A DNA stretch of 13,397 bases from Methylotenera sp. (GCA_027310735.1 DAIDAH010000054.1:1-13397); one strand, 5' to 3'; positions 1 through 6,856 are shown, counted from the stretch's first letter. Notes: a model not told the origin generated them from the letters alone. Made by a program: numbers and translations.

Positions 1-549
1 CTTGAAATTATTAGATGTCAGATTAGCCTCATCAATAGTAATATTGACCGCTGTCGGATCTGGGACATTTACGCGACCCCTTGCTTTTTCGGCAGATGCA
101 GTAACCCTCTTTGCGGCTAAATCAAGAACCTCCCATCTCAGTTTTTCACGTTTTTCCGACTCTAATACTGGTTGATACGCAAGAGCAGACCACAGTGCAA
201 AAGCATAAACATCACTTGATGTCCATCCATTAGACCCTAGTGTTCCACTTAAGATTGATACCATAGCCATTCCAGCGCAGACGCTCACTTCAAGTGGACG
301 CTCCTCGTAAAGAAATGAAGAGGACTTTTTCTGTATAGCTTTTTGTATCTCAATGCCTAGGCCGGGTGAAGGAGTCCCATCGCCACCTAGGGCTTCTGCT
401 ACCTCTGCAGCTTTTGAAAGTAACTTTGAAACATTTGTTTCTTTAATCCAGGTAGCAGCGAGGGCGGTAGAAGCCGAGCGACGAGAATTTACATCATCAT
501 CACTTACAGTGACACCAGAAATCCGCATATGAACCGAAATATTATCCAT
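1..549 (-). CDS. Partial all-helical protein, possibly a GTPase-associated system helical (GASH) protein
   Basis: The frame is open for 183 codons from ATG (549) to the left edge, so the 3' part is missing. Its ATG overlaps the stop of the phosphoesterase gene upstream (ATGGATAA, 542-549), which implies translational coupling and joint function. The visible part is predicted mostly helical and soluble, with no signal peptide or membrane segment. Stretches that look characteristic are FLYEERPLEVSV (about residues 78-89), GWTSSDVYAFALWSALAYQP (about 108-127) and an Arg/Lys/Glu-rich helix after it. From memory this resembles proteins annotated as 'GTPase-associated system all-helical protein GASH', often next to a metallophosphoesterase. 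I could not check that by search. The existence of the gene is well supported by the open frame and the overlap; the family name is tentative. Confidence 0.6.
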   Translation of the reverse strand, partial: MDNISVHMRISGVTVSDDDVNSRRSASTALAATWIKETNVSKLLSKAAEVAEALGGDGTPSPGLGIEIQKAIQKKSSSFLYEERPLEVSVCAGMAMVSILSGTLGSNGWTSSDVYAFALWSALAYQPVLESEKREKLRWEVLDLAAKRVTASAEKARGRVNVPDPTAVNITIDEANLTSNNFK

Positions 550-1903
550 TCTTTTTCCTTCGCTCATCAATCAAGTTATTTATCATCATCTCAATGGTAC
601 CCAGCTTTCCATTTCGGACAAGCATATCCAACAGTTTGCGTTCAAGCCCTTGCGTAATTCGTTCATCCGAATTCATTTCGAGTGCATCTAGATCAATAAG
701 GATACGCAAGCGCTCTCCTTCCAAAAGGTCCCGGAAAAATCGAAGTCGGGCGATCTCATATCCTTCTGCTTTCGGTTGCATAGTCAATGCCTCTTCTCCT
801 ACCATCCCCACTGGTATCATCTCAATTGTCGGCTTAACGGATTGTACACTTTCCTCCTCACTCAATAAGACTTCATGAGTTGTAGAAGAATCTTTGGGTT
901 TGTCTGTATTACGAAAGAATGGACAAGCCAGATGAAAAATGGGATCTTTACCTCCTAGGCGCTTATCATCGGCCTCAAAAGAGGTTCGCTGAGGATTCCA
1001 GGCCCTTGGGTGCATTGTCACTATCAAACCGTCATTTTCTCTATCCCAATCAAATTCTATGATGTTATATGTGTATTTGTATACGTCGTTGGATTTATAG
1101 GGGACAGTGGCTCCAGCAGCAAGCATCATAACATCGCAACCTTGTTCCACATTATCGACCGACACTTTGGGATCATGCTCATGACCCGATATGAATACTC
1201 GAGCTCTGCTTCGAATGTAATCCTTTACCTGATCCTGATCCTTGTACCAATTTAAAGGGTGATGGACGAGAACAATATTTTCTACACCATTGGTACGGGG
1301 TATAGTGAATTGTCGTGCACCTATCATCAGTTCCGGATGCTCATCTTGCTCCTCCCCGTGGCAAAGTAAGGATGAATTAAATCTTATGAAACGTATTGAT
1401 CGTCCAGGCGCGAGCGTTACCTCCATCTCTGAGTCAAAAGCGCCTTCGTTATTAAGAGTGCAGTTATAGCCGAAACTAAAGCGGCTATAGTCCTCAAATC
1501 TAGCAAAGAGCGCTGACCGATCTGTTGGATTGTTTAGTATTTCTTCGTATTCTTTGGCTCCCCCCCCACGAATATGGTCAAGGATTTGCTTTCCAGAGAA
1601 CGATAGTTTTGAACGGTCGAGATCATGATTGCCAGGAACCATCTGCACACGGTGAATCTCTACGCCAATACTAGCAGCTAATTCGTCTAGCCATTTGCCT
1701 GCATCCTCATATTCCGTCCACTTTCCGGACTGAGCGATGTCTCCCGTAACTAATATGCCATGAGCGAAGCCGCCGGCGATTGCAGAGACGACTTCTCGAG
1801 CATCAGCAATAAGCTGTTGCTTTACGTCACGGTTAATATGAAGTCGATCATCCTTCTCTTGGCCAAAATGAATATCAGACACGTGCACAAACACTGCTGG
1901 CAT
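542..1903 (-). CDS. Calcineurin-like metallophosphoesterase with C-terminal helical adaptor-like domain
   Basis: 453-residue soluble protein. All the metal-binding motifs of the calcineurin-like phosphoesterase superfamily are present in order: DIH at 10-12, GD at 54-55, GNHD at 91-94, HH at 214-215 and GHEH at 240-243. An active dinuclear-metal phosphodiesterase or phosphatase is therefore expected; the substrate (nucleotide, cyclic nucleotide or nucleic acid) cannot be read from sequence. The catalytic domain ends near residue 290. A polar linker follows, then a compact helical segment (about 381-446) containing LLEGERLRIL and LLDMLVRNGKLGTIEMMI, which looks like a small protein-interaction (adaptor) domain. 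The start at 1903 has AAGGGG 6-7 bases upstream and a TATAAT about 20 bases upstream. The stop overlaps the next gene's start. The pairing with a helical protein suggests a conflict or defence system rather than housekeeping. Confidence 0.85.
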   Translation of the reverse strand: MPAVFVHVSDIHFGQEKDDRLHINRDVKQQLIADAREVVSAIAGGFAHGILVTGDIAQSGKWTEYEDAGKWLDELAASIGVEIHRVQMVPGNHDLDRSKLSFSGKQILDHIRGGGAKEYEEILNNPTDRSALFARFEDYSRFSFGYNCTLNNEGAFDSEMEVTLAPGRSIRFIRFNSSLLCHGEEQDEHPELMIGARQFTIPRTNGVENIVLVHHPLNWYKDQDQVKDYIRSRARVFISGHEHDPKVSVDNVEQGCDVMMLAAGATVPYKSNDVYKYTYNIIEFDWDRENDGLIVTMHPRAWNPQRTSFEADDKRLGGKDPIFHLACPFFRNTDKPKDSSTTHEVLLSEEESVQSVKPTIEMIPVGMVGEEALTMQPKAEGYEIARLRFFRDLLEGERLRILIDLDALEMNSDERITQGLERKLLDMLVRNGKLGTIEMMINNLIDERRKKNG

Positions 1904-1916
1904 ATTTTCCCCTTTT

Positions 1917-1955
1917 ACATATCATTATAATTCAAATGCTAGTTGAATCATAAGG
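1917..1955 (-). promoter_or_regulatory. Putative promoter of the phosphoesterase operon with small inverted repeat
   Basis: On the minus strand a perfect TATAAT -10 lies at 1924-1929, placing transcription start near 1917 and giving a short leader of about 14 bases. The -35 is weak (a TTATGA-like hexamer about 18 bases upstream). A perfect 5-7-5 inverted repeat, TTCAA/TTGAA, occupies 1931-1947 between the two elements and could be an operator. Apart from this and the hairpin near 2130, the AT-rich gap 1904-2187 shows nothing I can name. Confidence 0.45.
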
Positions 1956-2117
1956 AGAGCACCCGCCTAGTAATTACGTATTATTCTTTAATCTCATTTC
2001 AATTTAGATTAAACCAATTTACTAAAGTCAGTAAGAAATATTCAAAATTCATTACTACTATGAACCTAAGTCAAAGCATTCAAAATCACAAGAATACTTA
2101 AATTGATTGTATATGTT

Positions 2118-2146
2118 AATATTAAAATGAGTGGACTTAACCCACT
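2118..2146 (-). terminator. Weak candidate terminator after the membrane/zinc-ribbon gene
   Basis: Reading the minus strand, AGTGG and CCACT (2146-2142 and 2134-2130) form a 5-bp stem with a 7-base loop, followed by CATTTTAATATT. It lies about 40 bases past the stop at 2188. The stem is short and the T-run is interrupted, so this is only a possible terminator. Confidence 0.25.
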
Positions 2147-2187
2147 GTAGATGACGCAAAAAGTACACTTTAAATTTGAAATAAGCA

Positions 2188-3252
2188 TTATTTTCTTAAC
2201 CAGCGACCTTGTCGCTTGATGTAATCAAATGAAAACACATGCTCAACGGGCGCATCATCACAACGACCAATGATTCTGCCAAAGAATTCCAATCCTCCTG
2301 ATTTAGCAATTACTTTTGCACCACAAATAGGACAGGTTGCAGAATAGGAAACCGCTTTAATCGATTTTTCAGTAAAACGTGGAGGTTTTCTAAACTCCAA
2401 CAACCTCGCTTCATCTTCGGACTGCATCCACCAAGGCGCAAGGAGTATGCCTTTTGATTTTAGATTTATCATTGGATAAACCGTAATAACTATTGTTACG
2501 AAAGACAAAAAAGTCTTTATTAATGAGTTCTGTTGATTATTTGGTGCCGTATCAAAAAAAGTAACATTAAGAATAAATCCTAAGACAAGAATAAGCATCA
2601 TGAGTATCGGAATCAACAGGACCACTATATAAGCCACCCTCCTCCATCCTTTTAAGAGTAACCCCTCAGCAAAAATTTTTGCTAAAAAGCCTGGATCTTT
2701 AATATCCTCACAAATATATTTTATGTGTAAGGATCGGTTTTGTGGTGTTGTATCTTGGATGTCTTGGGAAGTTTTAATCGGGGAAATGGATAGATCACAC
2801 CACTCAACATAGTATTTTGTGGCACGACCAGTACCCCCACCTTCAATGCGACTGAATTTAGGATAATTCACTAATCCTGCATCCGTTAAAGTTTGATAAA
2901 TCCCTTCAAGCTTAGACTCCCAAAGAACCTCCAACTTATTCCATGTGCGTCGAACATCATCAGACATTCGTTCTTTATCACTTGGGGTAGACCACGATCT
3001 TTTACGTAAGGCCGTCACAGCTTCAACTAGATCCCATGCAGAAAATCCACTCTTTACAGTATCTGGCTGGCCTTTTGAGAGACTAAGTAATGCACGAAGT
3101 AATACGCAATCTAAACGATCCTTTACAGTCCAGGTAAAGACACATCTCTCAATTAGCTCAATTTCCTGCGTATGTAAAAACCCCGTTTCAACCCCGTTTG
3201 TGAGGTGTTCAACTGGATTCAATCTGGAAAAATTGGCGACGTTATCTGTCAT
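2188..3252 (-). CDS. Unrecognised two-helix membrane protein with C-terminal zinc ribbon
   Basis: 354 residues, no family recognised. Residues 1-155 look soluble and mostly helical, with a part (about 100-150) that could be a winged-helix-like fold ending in a Gly-rich turn (GGGTGRATKYYVE). Two membrane segments follow: about 206-230 (IVVLLIPILMMLILVLGFIL) and about 244-263. After a basic and aromatic stretch comes a C-terminal zinc ribbon with C307, C310, C331 and H338. An in-frame TAA directly precedes the ATG at 3252, so the start cannot lie further upstream; no clear Shine-Dalgarno is visible. The start codon is only 18 bp from that of the divergent CoiA-like gene, whose own zinc ribbon shares the CPxCGxxVIAxxG motif. 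That suggests, without proving, a paired function. It has a long gap (284 bp) to the phosphoesterase operon and is probably transcribed separately. Confidence 0.75.
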   Translation of the reverse strand: MTDNVANFSRLNPVEHLTNGVETGFLHTQEIELIERCVFTWTVKDRLDCVLLRALLSLSKGQPDTVKSGFSAWDLVEAVTALRKRSWSTPSDKERMSDDVRRTWNKLEVLWESKLEGIYQTLTDAGLVNYPKFSRIEGGGTGRATKYYVEWCDLSISPIKTSQDIQDTTPQNRSLHIKYICEDIKDPGFLAKIFAEGLLLKGWRRVAYIVVLLIPILMMLILVLGFILNVTFFDTAPNNQQNSLIKTFLSFVTIVITVYPMINLKSKGILLAPWWMQSEDEARLLEFRKPPRFTEKSIKAVSYSATCPICGAKVIAKSGGLEFFGRIIGRCDDAPVEHVFSFDYIKRQGRWLRK

Positions 3253-3270
3253 TTAAATGGAGAGTTAAAA

Positions 3271-4215
3271 ATGGAAAATACTAGTTTGCTTCAATTATTT
3301 GCTACCGACAAGCAAAACCAGATTAGATCTGTAGATGAAGTCGCAAGAGGATTAGCTTGTGAATGCCGTTGCCCGAGTTGTGGAAAACAAGTAATTGCTC
3401 GGCAAGGTGAAGTTAGAGAGTGGCACTTTGCTCATGCATCGATATCTGAATGTGATTCAGGTGCGGAGACTGCTTTACATCTAGCGGCAAAACAATTAAT
3501 TCTGCAACATCAAGGCATCTCAATTCCAACCAGATCTGTTAGTGAGACTATAAGATTGAAAGATGGCAGAAATGGTGTAGGAGAAGCCACAAGGCCTGAG
3601 TTATGGCTGGACTTTAAAGACGTAGAGGCGGAAATGTCTTTTAGAAATATTAGACCCGACATAGTAGCCTCATTGGAGAATACATATTTTTTTATTGAGA
3701 TTGCTGTCACACATTTTGTCGATGATGCTAAAAAAGAGTTATTTGATGAACTAAATATACCAACCATCGAGATCGATTTAGCCAGCGTCAGAGAGACTAA
3801 GTGGACATGGCCATTATTAGAAGAAATAGTCCTAACAAACACGAGTCATAAAAAATGGCTAAATATGTTGCACTACCCAGACTTACAAAAAGAGGCAAGT
3901 GACATTGCCATGAAAAATGCATTAAACATGGCAATACCAGAAAGCACGTCAAATGCTAATGTCGTAAATGAGCGCAATAGATTTTTGATTAACGGTCGTA
4001 TTTTAGACTTAATCGTAAAGCCTTCCACTCTGGCTATATGGTCACCATATGACCCACTTTTAAATGAAATGATAAAACCATTAATAAAAAAAGCCGGCGG
4101 ACGTTGGTATCCTAAATACAAAAACTGGTTTGTTCCTTTAAAAGCAAAAACCTATTTATTGACTGAGCTTGAAAAGTTGTCAGGAAAGCCACCTAAAACT
4201 ATGTCTAATGCCTAG
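3271..4215 (+). CDS. CoiA-like putative nuclease with DUF5710-like C-terminal domain
   Basis: 314 residues from ATG 3271, chosen because GGAGAG sits 8 bases upstream; a longer in-frame ORF from 3205 would overlap the divergent start. The N-terminus has a CoiA-type zinc ribbon (C30, C32, C34, C37, then WHFAH at 51-55) and a following H70/K74 helix motif (ALHLAAKQ). The middle has a restriction-endonuclease-like pattern: E119, RPD at 128-130 and EIAVTH at 143-148, matching the nuclease core of the CoiA family (competence/DNA-processing proteins). The C-terminus, AGGRWYPKYKNWFVP at 275-289, resembles DUF5710, a small domain found in DNA-metabolism and mobile-element proteins. I infer a DNA-binding or DNA-cutting accessory protein, perhaps defence related. 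True competence function is unlikely given the context. It lies between a divergent membrane/zinc-ribbon gene and a convergent DUF5677 gene. Confidence 0.75.
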   Translation: MENTSLLQLFATDKQNQIRSVDEVARGLACECRCPSCGKQVIARQGEVREWHFAHASISECDSGAETALHLAAKQLILQHQGISIPTRSVSETIRLKDGRNGVGEATRPELWLDFKDVEAEMSFRNIRPDIVASLENTYFFIEIAVTHFVDDAKKELFDELNIPTIEIDLASVRETKWTWPLLEEIVLTNTSHKKWLNMLHYPDLQKEASDIAMKNALNMAIPESTSNANVVNERNRFLINGRILDLIVKPSTLAIWSPYDPLLNEMIKPLIKKAGGRWYPKYKNWFVPLKAKTYLLTELEKLSGKPPKTMSNA

Positions 4216-4267
4216 TAACGCAAGGGACGCAAACCTCTCTTAATTGGCACGATCTAAGGGTAGTAGT

Positions 4268-4317
4268 ACTCCTTATTGCGCCTAGGCGCCACGTTCTGAT
4301 AGGGGAGTCAAATTTTT
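4268..4317 (+). terminator. Nested inverted repeats in convergent gap, possible terminator
   Basis: Between the convergent CoiA-like and DUF5677 genes, ACTCC (4268-4272) pairs with GGAGT (4304-4308) and is followed by a T5 run (4313-4317). Inside lies a perfect 12-base palindrome, GCGCCTAGGCGC (4278-4289), GC-rich against the AT-rich surroundings. A terminator for the rightward gene is the simplest reading. The unpaired bases between the arms weaken it, and the palindrome could instead be a protein-binding site. Confidence 0.3.
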
Positions 4318-4344
4318 AGGTTATATGGAAAAAAGAGCTATATT

Positions 4345-5151
4345 TTATGTAGCGCCAATCGCCATTGCTTTGTTCCACAAAATTTGATTTTCAGTTTCGA
4401 GATTTTCTATGCCATATGTAATAAAAAAAGCTGATAAATATCCAGAAATTGCTAATATCACAGCTATTAATATATCCTTAATGTGTTTTGCGGAGGCTTC
4501 CTTGAGCTTTTCCAACCCAGAACCTTTAGATCTATATGCCTGAAAGAAAAAGTTAAAGCCATATGGTGATCCGTGAATTATTTCAGACGAAATTGGATAT
4601 ATTAGTGAGTAGCTTCCAACTAAACTGACAGCAGCCATTTTACCCGTAAGCTCGCCAGTCTTTCTAATACGGTCTGGGACATTGAGAGTAGTCCAATTTT
4701 TATTTTTCTTAAATTCTGAAAGTAGACTTTCATCTATACTTTCATTAGTAGATATCGTTAATGCATATTCTCCTACGCCATCCTGCCTGTTGTCTTGTTT
4801 ATACGATGCATATTCGACATGCCTAATGGCTCTTTCAGCAACTGAGTCATCTTCGGCAATAATATATGCAGCATTTACATGCGACTCCAGAATACTTCTA
4901 GCTATTGGATAAATATCTCTAACGGGTAACCCACGCCAATCAGACATTTTTAATATGGTCTTAACAGACTGTCCTGCAATCATGGCAACCATAGAAGACG
5001 TTTTTACTTTGGATTTACTAACGACACACTCATAAACTTTATCTTTATATTTAAATTTTCCTTGTGTAGCCAACTCGATAGTTACGCTGTGGAGTTTTAA
5101 TAAGTCATTAATGATTTCTTTTAATGCTGACAAATCATTTTCAACTTTCAT
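4345..5151 (-). CDS. DUF5677-like protein of unknown function
   Basis: 268 residues. Two landmarks look like the DUF5677 family, though I recognise it from memory only: an early helix YPIARSILESHVNAAYII (81-98, with R85, E89 and H91) and a later YSLIYPISSEIIHGSPYG (181-198, with H193 and G194). The family is helical with conserved Arg, Glu and His residues, and no biochemical function is known to me. A hydrophobic helix near 226-246 (ILIAVILAISGYLSAFF) suggests membrane association. The start has GAGG 6 bases upstream. A possible 30-residue hydrophobic peptide ends only 9 bases before this start, so the two may be coupled. Genes of this family are common in accessory islands. Confidence 0.7.
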   Translation of the reverse strand: MKVENDLSALKEIINDLLKLHSVTIELATQGKFKYKDKVYECVVSKSKVKTSSMVAMIAGQSVKTILKMSDWRGLPVRDIYPIARSILESHVNAAYIIAEDDSVAERAIRHVEYASYKQDNRQDGVGEYALTISTNESIDESLLSEFKKNKNWTTLNVPDRIRKTGELTGKMAAVSLVGSYSLIYPISSEIIHGSPYGFNFFFQAYRSKGSGLEKLKEASAKHIKDILIAVILAISGYLSAFFITYGIENLETENQILWNKAMAIGAT

Positions 5152-5160
5152 TCTAACCTC

Positions 5161-5253
5161 TCATCTAGACTGGAAAATATTTAGATAAGCTTCCGCCAGC
5201 AGTGGCATCAGTAGAAATAATGGTATTAACAATAGCGCTGTGATATTTTTCAT
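5161..5253 (-). CDS. Possible 30-residue hydrophobic peptide upstream of the DUF5677 gene
   Basis: ATG at 5253 opens a 30-codon frame ending in TGA at 5161-5163. The peptide begins Met-Lys-Asn, has a strongly hydrophobic core (ALLLIPLFLLMPLLAEA) and a short polar tail. It could be a single-helix membrane peptide or a signal-like leader. Its stop is 9 bases before the DUF5677 start and its last codons abut that gene's Shine-Dalgarno, so its translation could influence the next gene. The upstream Shine-Dalgarno is poor (GTGAAAATTAA). It lies 47 bases after the yccF stop on the same strand. Chance hydrophobicity in AT-rich DNA is a real alternative. Confidence 0.3.
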   Translation of the reverse strand: MKNITALLLIPLFLLMPLLAEAYLNIFQSR

Positions 5254-5300
5254 TTAATTTTCACTACTAGTCTGAGCAGCTCATTTGTTATACCTACGAT

Positions 5301-5699
5301 TTACCATTTATCAATAATCGTTTTACCTATCGGTGCAACGGCAATGCCAGCCAATTTGATATGTTGTACTCCAAAAGGAATGCCAATGATCGTGACAAAG
5401 CAAATCATAGCTGAAATCAAATGCCCTAGTGCAAGCCAGAAACCAGCGAAGATTAACCAAATTACATTACCAATAGTCCCTAAGCTACCTGTACCGATAT
5501 CATCTTTGTCATTGACGTATTTTCGGTTAACAGCTTCTTTGCCAAATGGCATGAAGGCAAACTGACCAATCACGAAACAAGCTTTACCCCATGGAATGCC
5601 TATGATTGATAGATAAGCCAGCACACCAGCGATCCACCAACTGATCCCCATCAAGGCTCCGCCTAAAATAAACCAAAGAATGTTGCCAATTAAACTCAT
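5301..5699 (-). CDS. yccF: YccF-family inner-membrane protein
   Basis: 132 residues made of two tandem YccF-type repeats, about 4-57 and 77-130. Each begins IGN(I/V)(I/L)W, contains two hydrophobic helices, and ends in an IIGIP(W/F)G...A...P(F/I)GK signature. An acidic and polar loop (about 58-76) separates them. This is close to the usual length (E. coli YccF is somewhat longer, about 148 residues). The family is an integral inner-membrane protein of unknown function. The start has AAAAAGG 6 bases upstream. It lies downstream of, and codirectional with, the XRE regulator, but 109 bp away with its own possible promoter, so a functional link to the neighbours is doubtful. It may be a core gene or cargo. 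Confidence 0.88.
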   Translation of the reverse strand: MSLIGNILWFILGGALMGISWWIAGVLAYLSIIGIPWGKACFVIGQFAFMPFGKEAVNRKYVNDKDDIGTGSLGTIGNVIWLIFAGFWLALGHLISAMICFVTIIGIPFGVQHIKLAGIAVAPIGKTIIDKW

Positions 5700-5760
5700 G
5701 ATGACCTTTTTATATATTGTTATTCTGAGCGTGTTAATTCACATGATTGCGATATTAATA

Positions 5761-5799
5761 TAGGCCTACTATAGCAGGCTAAGTCCAGCTTTGTTAAAA
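5761..5799 (-). repeat. Small inverted repeats between XRE regulator and yccF
   Basis: GCCT and AGGC (5764-5767 and 5776-5779) flank the palindromic CTATAG, with one mismatch on each side. GCTTT and AAAGC follow at about 5788-5802. On the minus strand these lie just past the XRE stop (5809) and could end its transcript or contribute to a yccF promoter (a TATAGT hexamer is present). Neither role is clear. Confidence 0.2.
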
Positions 5800-5808
5800 A
5801 GCAGAATC

Positions 5809-6111
5809 TTACGGCTGAGTAGCATCTATTAAAGATACCAAATCCTTTAACTCACTGTTAACTACATTTAATAGCGCTGAAGCGTCTGCAGCCTCCTCAC
5901 TTATCAAATAAGCTAAGCTCAAAATGGTCAGAGGGTGAACACCAATTACTTTAGCCAACGCATCAACCTTCTCAACCGTCGGAGTGTAAAGGCCTCGCTC
6001 TAAGGTACTGACATAGGTGCGGCTAGAGATGTCTGAGAAATCTTCTTGTGTTACTTTTTTAGCTATTCTTGCTTTTTTCAATGCCAATCCAAGCGACTCT
6101 TTTATATTCAT
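5809..6111 (-). CDS. XRE-family transcriptional regulator
   Basis: 100 residues. A helix-turn-helix of the XRE/Cro type occupies about 6-62: LGLALKKARIAKKVTQEDFSD, then the recognition helix with SSRTYVSTLERG, then TPTVEKVDALAKVIGVHPLTIL. The short C-terminal tail (63-100) is acidic and hydrophobic and probably mediates dimerisation; no sensor or peptidase domain is present. Its start has AAAGGA 8-10 bases upstream. The gene diverges from a run of four small genes, and the 90-bp space between them contains a 33-bp imperfect palindrome covering a strong rightward promoter. I infer that it represses that operon and possibly itself, as XRE antitoxins and small phage-type repressors do. The YxxSTLERGLYTPT motif is typical of the SinR/HipB-like branch. 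Confidence 0.88.
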   Translation of the reverse strand: MNIKESLGLALKKARIAKKVTQEDFSDISSRTYVSTLERGLYTPTVEKVDALAKVIGVHPLTILSLAYLISEEAADASALLNVVNSELKDLVSLIDATQP

Positions 6112-6146
6112 GAAGGTTTCCTTTTGAGAAACTCCATCTAGCCAAA

Positions 6147-6180
6147 TTGAGCGATATATAACTACAATGTATACTGCTCA
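6147..6180 (+). promoter_or_regulatory. Strong promoter inside a 33-bp operator-like palindrome
   Basis: TTGAGC (-35, 6147-6152) and TATACT (-10, 6170-6175) are separated by exactly 17 bases, predicting a start near 6182 and a 20-base leader before the ATG at 6202. An imperfect palindrome spans 6148-6180: outer arms TGAGC/GCTCA, inner arms TATA.A/T.TATA, with two mismatched positions between them. It covers the whole -35 to -10 region. This is a strong candidate binding site for the divergent XRE regulator, and binding there would block RNA polymerase. Confidence 0.65.
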
Positions 6181-6201
6181 TTTTAAATTTACGGTGCTAT
6201 C

Positions 6202-6663
6202 ATGATTGAAACTTTTTCCCATTCCGAAGTTAACTTTCCATGGAGCGAAAGTGGGGTAAAAACTTGGACATATGCTCACATAAACCTACATGCTCCATGG
6301 TTCTATGTTGATTATAAAATTGGATTAGATGAAGTATCTGCTAGCGCTATGTATTTGCTTTTTGATGAAAAGCAAATATCGCAGTTATTAGCTGAATCCG
6401 ACGTTGAAATAACCAATCTCTATGCGGTTACTCCGGGGCTTGTAAATAAAACCATGCAATGGAAAATGGATTTACTGAAGTCGGTTTCAGTGGGACATAA
6501 AAAAGTGAAGGGGCAGAACCAGAAAGTTGTAAGACTTGAGCTTGATAATGAAACTGAGTATTTCTATCCAGAGCTAAAGATGAGAAGCAAGTTTCATAAA
6601 GAACGGGATATATATTTCTCAAAAAAAGGATTAGGTAAACCTGTTGATGAAAACAAGCTCTAA
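6202..6663 (+). CDS. Unrecognised 153-residue protein, first gene of the XRE-linked operon
   Basis: I do not recognise a family. The protein is soluble, mixed in composition, rich in aromatics near the N-terminus (FPWSESGVKTWTYAHINLHAPWFYVDY, about 12-38, here split by an apparent turn) and basic in its last 60 residues. There is no signal peptide, Cys pair or known catalytic motif. Its ATG is 20 bases after a predicted transcription start, with only a weak GGTG-type Shine-Dalgarno. Its 3' end overlaps the start of the toxin-binding-domain gene by 17 bases, so the two are probably coupled. By position (first gene under an XRE-type operator, next to antitoxin-like domains) it could be a toxin or a partner, but nothing in the sequence proves this. 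Confidence 0.7.
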   Translation: MIETFSHSEVNFPWSESGVKTWTYAHINLHAPWFYVDYKIGLDEVSASAMYLLFDEKQISQLLAESDVEITNLYAVTPGLVNKTMQWKMDLLKSVSVGHKKVKGQNQKVVRLELDNETEYFYPELKMRSKFHKERDIYFSKKGLGKPVDENKL

Positions 6664-6856
6664 ATCACAACTGCGATTAGCCGAGATTAAAACTCTGGCA
6701 ATTGAAACTTTTGGCTCTGAGTCAAAAGCCAATCATTGGCTAAACAGCGCAAATCTTGCATTGGGTGTCATCCCAATAGCTCTCGCTAAATCTGAATATG
6801 GCGCTGTAGAAGTCAAGAAAGTACTCAGTGCAATTGCCTATGGTGGTGTTGTTTGA
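6647..6856 (+). CDS. MbcA/ParS/Xre antitoxin toxin-binding-like domain (DUF2384-like), HTH-less
   Basis: 69 residues from ATG 6647 (a TTG at 6644 is an alternative start). The pattern ETFGSESKANHWLNSANLAL, then IPIALAKSEYGAVEVKKVLSAIAYGGVV matches the C-terminal toxin-binding domain of MbcA/ParS/Xre antitoxins: A..FG...KA..WL, Pl.LA.s..G...V...L..I.YG. These antitoxins normally carry an N-terminal helix-turn-helix and partner a RES-domain toxin. Here the HTH is absent and no RES-like gene follows. It overlaps the preceding unknown gene and is 10 bases from the following AbrB-like gene. It may be a stand-alone domain using a separate DNA-binding protein (the divergent XRE or the AbrB-like protein), or the remnant of a larger antitoxin. 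Confidence 0.72.
   Translation: MKTSSKSQLRLAEIKTLAIETFGSESKANHWLNSANLALGVIPIALAKSEYGAVEVKKVLSAIAYGGVV

Noticed and set aside
3205..3270. Longer start for the CoiA-like gene
   Set aside because: The extra 22 residues overlap the divergent gene's start and have no Shine-Dalgarno; ATG 3271 has GGAGAG 8 bases upstream.
4195..4300. Possible integron attC site (TAACGC and the GC-rich palindrome)
   Set aside because: No matching GTTRRRY/GCGTTA arm is found at a suitable distance, and no integrase is present.
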